A stretch of 64,000 nt of DNA. Source: Ilyomonas sp965219515. Lineage in GTDB: Bacteria; Bacteroidota; Bacteroidia; Chitinophagales; Chitinophagaceae. This document shows positions 62,159-64,000 of this stretch, piece after piece. The position numbers and the translations under genes are program-made. The notes beneath the pieces were generated by a model. The model was not told the origin of the DNA and ran no database searches. It saw only the letters and a program-made list of their open reading frames with translations. Location: positions 3,658,001 to 3,722,000 of the forward strand of contig OZ244776.1 of assembly GCA_965219515.1 (NCBI GenBank), in the 5' to 3' direction. Numbering within the stretch: the stretch's first letter is position 1; every line of letters begins with the position of its first letter.

Positions 62159-62809
62159 TTATTTCTTTAATAACTTAAACGCATGACCTGTCCATTGGTT
62201 GCTGACAAAACCAGGAATACACCATAACATGCATAGAGGCTCAATAGCGCGCGCTGCTTCTGCGGTTCCCATGTCTGCCGTTTCCCAGCCAAAAACATCT
62301 AAAATACCAGTTACTGTTTGTTTAGCTTCGTCATCGTTACCAGCAATAAACATGGTGGGTTTTATATCGCCAAAATCAGGTTTATAGAAAAGTGCGCTGC
62401 CTACGCTGTTAAAAGCCTTTACCAGCTTTGCTTCCGGCACCAATTGCTGCAATTGCTCCATCAGAGAAAAATTAATGTCTGAGGAGAATTTGAGCACGCC
62501 ATTTACCGGCGCTTCCTTAGCTATTGGGTTGGTAACATCAATTACGGCTTTGCCTTTAAAATTTTCGATACCGGCTTCATTTATTGCAGTTTCTGCTGCA
62601 TCGCCGCTTACGGCCAAAACCAGCAATTCTCCAAAAACTGCTGCCTCTTTAAATGTGCCTGTTTGAATATCTGGATTGTTGTTGCCAAATTCTACTACTT
62701 CCGGTTTTGAAGTGTTTCGTGTGCCGAGCATCACTTCATAACCTTCATTTAAAAAAGCTTCAGCCAGCGTTTGGCCTACCGCACCAGAACCAAGAATACC
62801 TGCTTTCAT
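62159..62809 (-). CDS. F420/NADP-dependent oxidoreductase-like protein
   Basis: 216 residues with the Rossmann start GILGSGAVGQTLAEAF and a VMLGTRN strand (Arg typical for NADP). It contains FKGKAVIDVTNPIAKEAP and the conserved LVKAFNSVGSALF block. Members reduce NADP with F420 in archaea; bacterial homologues more often act as dehydrogenases with unknown substrates. Single gene, convergent with the SGNH gene. Confidence 0.85.
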   Translation of the reverse strand: MKAGILGSGAVGQTLAEAFLNEGYEVMLGTRNTSKPEVVEFGNNNPDIQTGTFKEAAVFGELLVLAVSGDAAETAINEAGIENFKGKAVIDVTNPIAKEAPVNGVLKFSSDINFSLMEQLQQLVPEAKLVKAFNSVGSALFYKPDFGDIKPTMFIAGNDDEAKQTVTGILDVFGWETADMGTAEAARAIEPLCMLWCIPGFVSNQWTGHAFKLLKK

Positions 62810-62919
62810 AGTATATTTTTTGTAAAATTATAGTGTAATCTGTTTAAATGAATCCTTAAAATGTAAGGTTCATTTTCCAATCACTAACGATTTTAGTATT
62901 TTTACTAATTCGTAAAATT

Positions 62920-63963
62920 ATGTCAAATCCGAATTTACAATCAGAAAAAGAAACTCTTTCTTCTGCCGAGAAAGAGTTTGAAAATACCATTCGGCCAACC
63001 GAAATTGATGATTTTTCGGGTCAGCCAACCATCATAGAAAACCTGCGTATTTTTATTAAAGCTGCCAAAATGCGCGGCGATGCGCTTGATCATGTTTTAT
63101 TTCATGGCCCGCCGGGTTTGGGCAAAACAACATTAAGCAGGATAGTAGCAAATGAACTAAGCGTAAATATCCGCGAAACATCGGGTCCGGTAATCGAAAA
63201 ACCGGGCGATCTTGCCGGGCTTCTTACAAATCTGGAAAAAAATGATGTTCTTTTTATCGATGAAATTCACCGGCTGAGCACGGTTGTAGAAGAATACCTC
63301 TATGCAGCGATGGAAGATTACCGCATAGACATTATGATTGACAGCGGACCAAATGCACGTAGCATTCAGTTAAACCTGCAACCATTTACGTTGATTGGTG
63401 CAACTACCCGCAGCGGTTTGCTTACGGCTCCTTTGCTATCCCGCTTTGGCATTAAATCGAGACTGCAATATTATACGGCTGATGTGCTGCAAAAAATTAT
63501 TGTCAGAAGCGCCGGCATTTTAACAACCGGTATTACTGTTGATGCAGCCATGGAAATTGCCGGACGCAGTCGCGGTACACCACGTATTGCCAACGGATTG
63601 CTGCGTCGGGTGAGAGATTTTGCCCAGGTTTTAAACGATGATAAAATTGACATTGGCATTACTCAGCATGCGTTGCGGGCTTTAAATGTGGATGAATACG
63701 GGCTTGATGAAATGGACAATCGCATTCTCAGCACCATAATTGAAAAGTTTAAAGGCGGGCCGGTTGGCATTACCACAATTGCCACTGCCGTAGGCGAAGA
63801 GCCCGGCACATTGGAAGAAGTATATGAGCCATTTCTGATACAGGAAGGTTTTATGCAACGCACACCGCGCGGCAGAGAAGTAACTTACAAAGCCTACAAT
63901 CATTTAAAAAAAGAAGGTTACCAAAACAGAGAAAATAACCAACACACACTGTTTAGCGTATAA
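62920..63963 (+). CDS. ruvB: Holliday junction branch-migration ATPase RuvB
   Basis: 347 residues. Walker A GPPGLGKTTLSRIVANEL, Walker B FIDEIHRLSTVVEEYLYAAM, sensor 1 TLIGATTRSGLLTAPLLSRF and the arginine finger region SRGTPRIANGLLRRVRDF, followed by the winged helix (GFMQRTPRGREVTYKAY). With RuvA and RuvC it resolves recombination intermediates. The N-terminal 30 residues are a charged lead typical of Bacteroidota. Ends 37 bp before the window end. Confidence 0.97.
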   Translation: MSNPNLQSEKETLSSAEKEFENTIRPTEIDDFSGQPTIIENLRIFIKAAKMRGDALDHVLFHGPPGLGKTTLSRIVANELSVNIRETSGPVIEKPGDLAGLLTNLEKNDVLFIDEIHRLSTVVEEYLYAAMEDYRIDIMIDSGPNARSIQLNLQPFTLIGATTRSGLLTAPLLSRFGIKSRLQYYTADVLQKIIVRSAGILTTGITVDAAMEIAGRSRGTPRIANGLLRRVRDFAQVLNDDKIDIGITQHALRALNVDEYGLDEMDNRILSTIIEKFKGGPVGITTIATAVGEEPGTLEEVYEPFLIQEGFMQRTPRGREVTYKAYNHLKKEGYQNRENNQHTLFSV

Positions 63964-64000
63964 ATTTATAAAATTGCAGATTACTGTTAAAACGAGAGGG

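Noticed and set aside
1..64000. CRISPR array, retron, toxin-antitoxin or restriction cluster
   Set aside because: No regularly spaced direct repeats of 25-40 bases, no reverse transcriptase, no cas, no methyltransferase and no paired small toxin genes were found. The Uma2-family gene stands alone.

Overview
The window looks like a chromosomal segment of a Bacteroidota species, most likely of the Chitinophagaceae type. The evidence is the DUF4136, DUF5103, DUF6089 and DNRLRE families, a long signal-peptide-bearing ATP synthase subunit a, promoters of the form TTTG-N19/20-TAnnTTTG, and the gene neighbourhoods rsfS-ftsH-lutC, mrdA-rodA and coaX-OMP-lptC. Exact taxonomy cannot be read from the sequence alone.

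Layout. 1-12.9 kb is ordinary core genome: a lone receiver domain, an envelope lipoprotein plus outer-membrane barrel, an SDR, a transaldolase-like aldolase, the SRP RNA with a textbook promoter, DUF5103, an ABC-F ATPase, a deoxynucleoside kinase, trpS, obg and an SPL-type radical SAM protein. 13.0-14.7 kb holds two wrecks: an IS1-family remnant and a DNRLRE lipoprotein gene with two frameshifts. 14.9-20.9 kb carries two SDRs with an AraC regulator, an NlpC/P60 peptidase, an ECF sigma/putative anti-sigma pair and a MATE transporter.

21.5-37.1 kb is a strongly degraded accessory island that begins exactly at the 3' end of a tRNA-Glu. It contains a shattered serine recombinase, small conjugative-element-type ORFs, an AlkB gene fused in frame to a conjugative-element protein, an EmrA-EmrB-TolC efflux set with a broken EmrB, a Crp-NmrA chimera, YdeI (frameshifted), RidA, a WYL regulator split by an IS903-like element with a perfect 9-bp target duplication, an IS5-type element, an NTF2-like remnant and a delta-60 repeat pseudogene. 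Many of these genes stay in one frame but carry single stop codons that differ from a likely ancestral Gln or Trp codon by one G:C to A:T change.

37.2-64 kb returns to core genome: bcp, the atpB-E-F-H-A operon, nth, rodA/mrdA, a Lon-type N-domain protein, coaX, lptC, glyA, lutC-like, ftsH, rsfS, birA, a glycoamylase-type hydrolase, an SGNH hydrolase and ruvB. The ATP synthase operon is the oddest core locus. Three of its four internal junctions contain repeat elements, an IS630 element sits one base after the atpA stop codon, and atpG does not follow.

No CRISPR array or intact defence system was seen. The most notable novelties are the repeat-riddled atp operon, two in-frame deletion chimeras, and a candidate WYL operator upstream of ridA whose cognate regulator has been destroyed.
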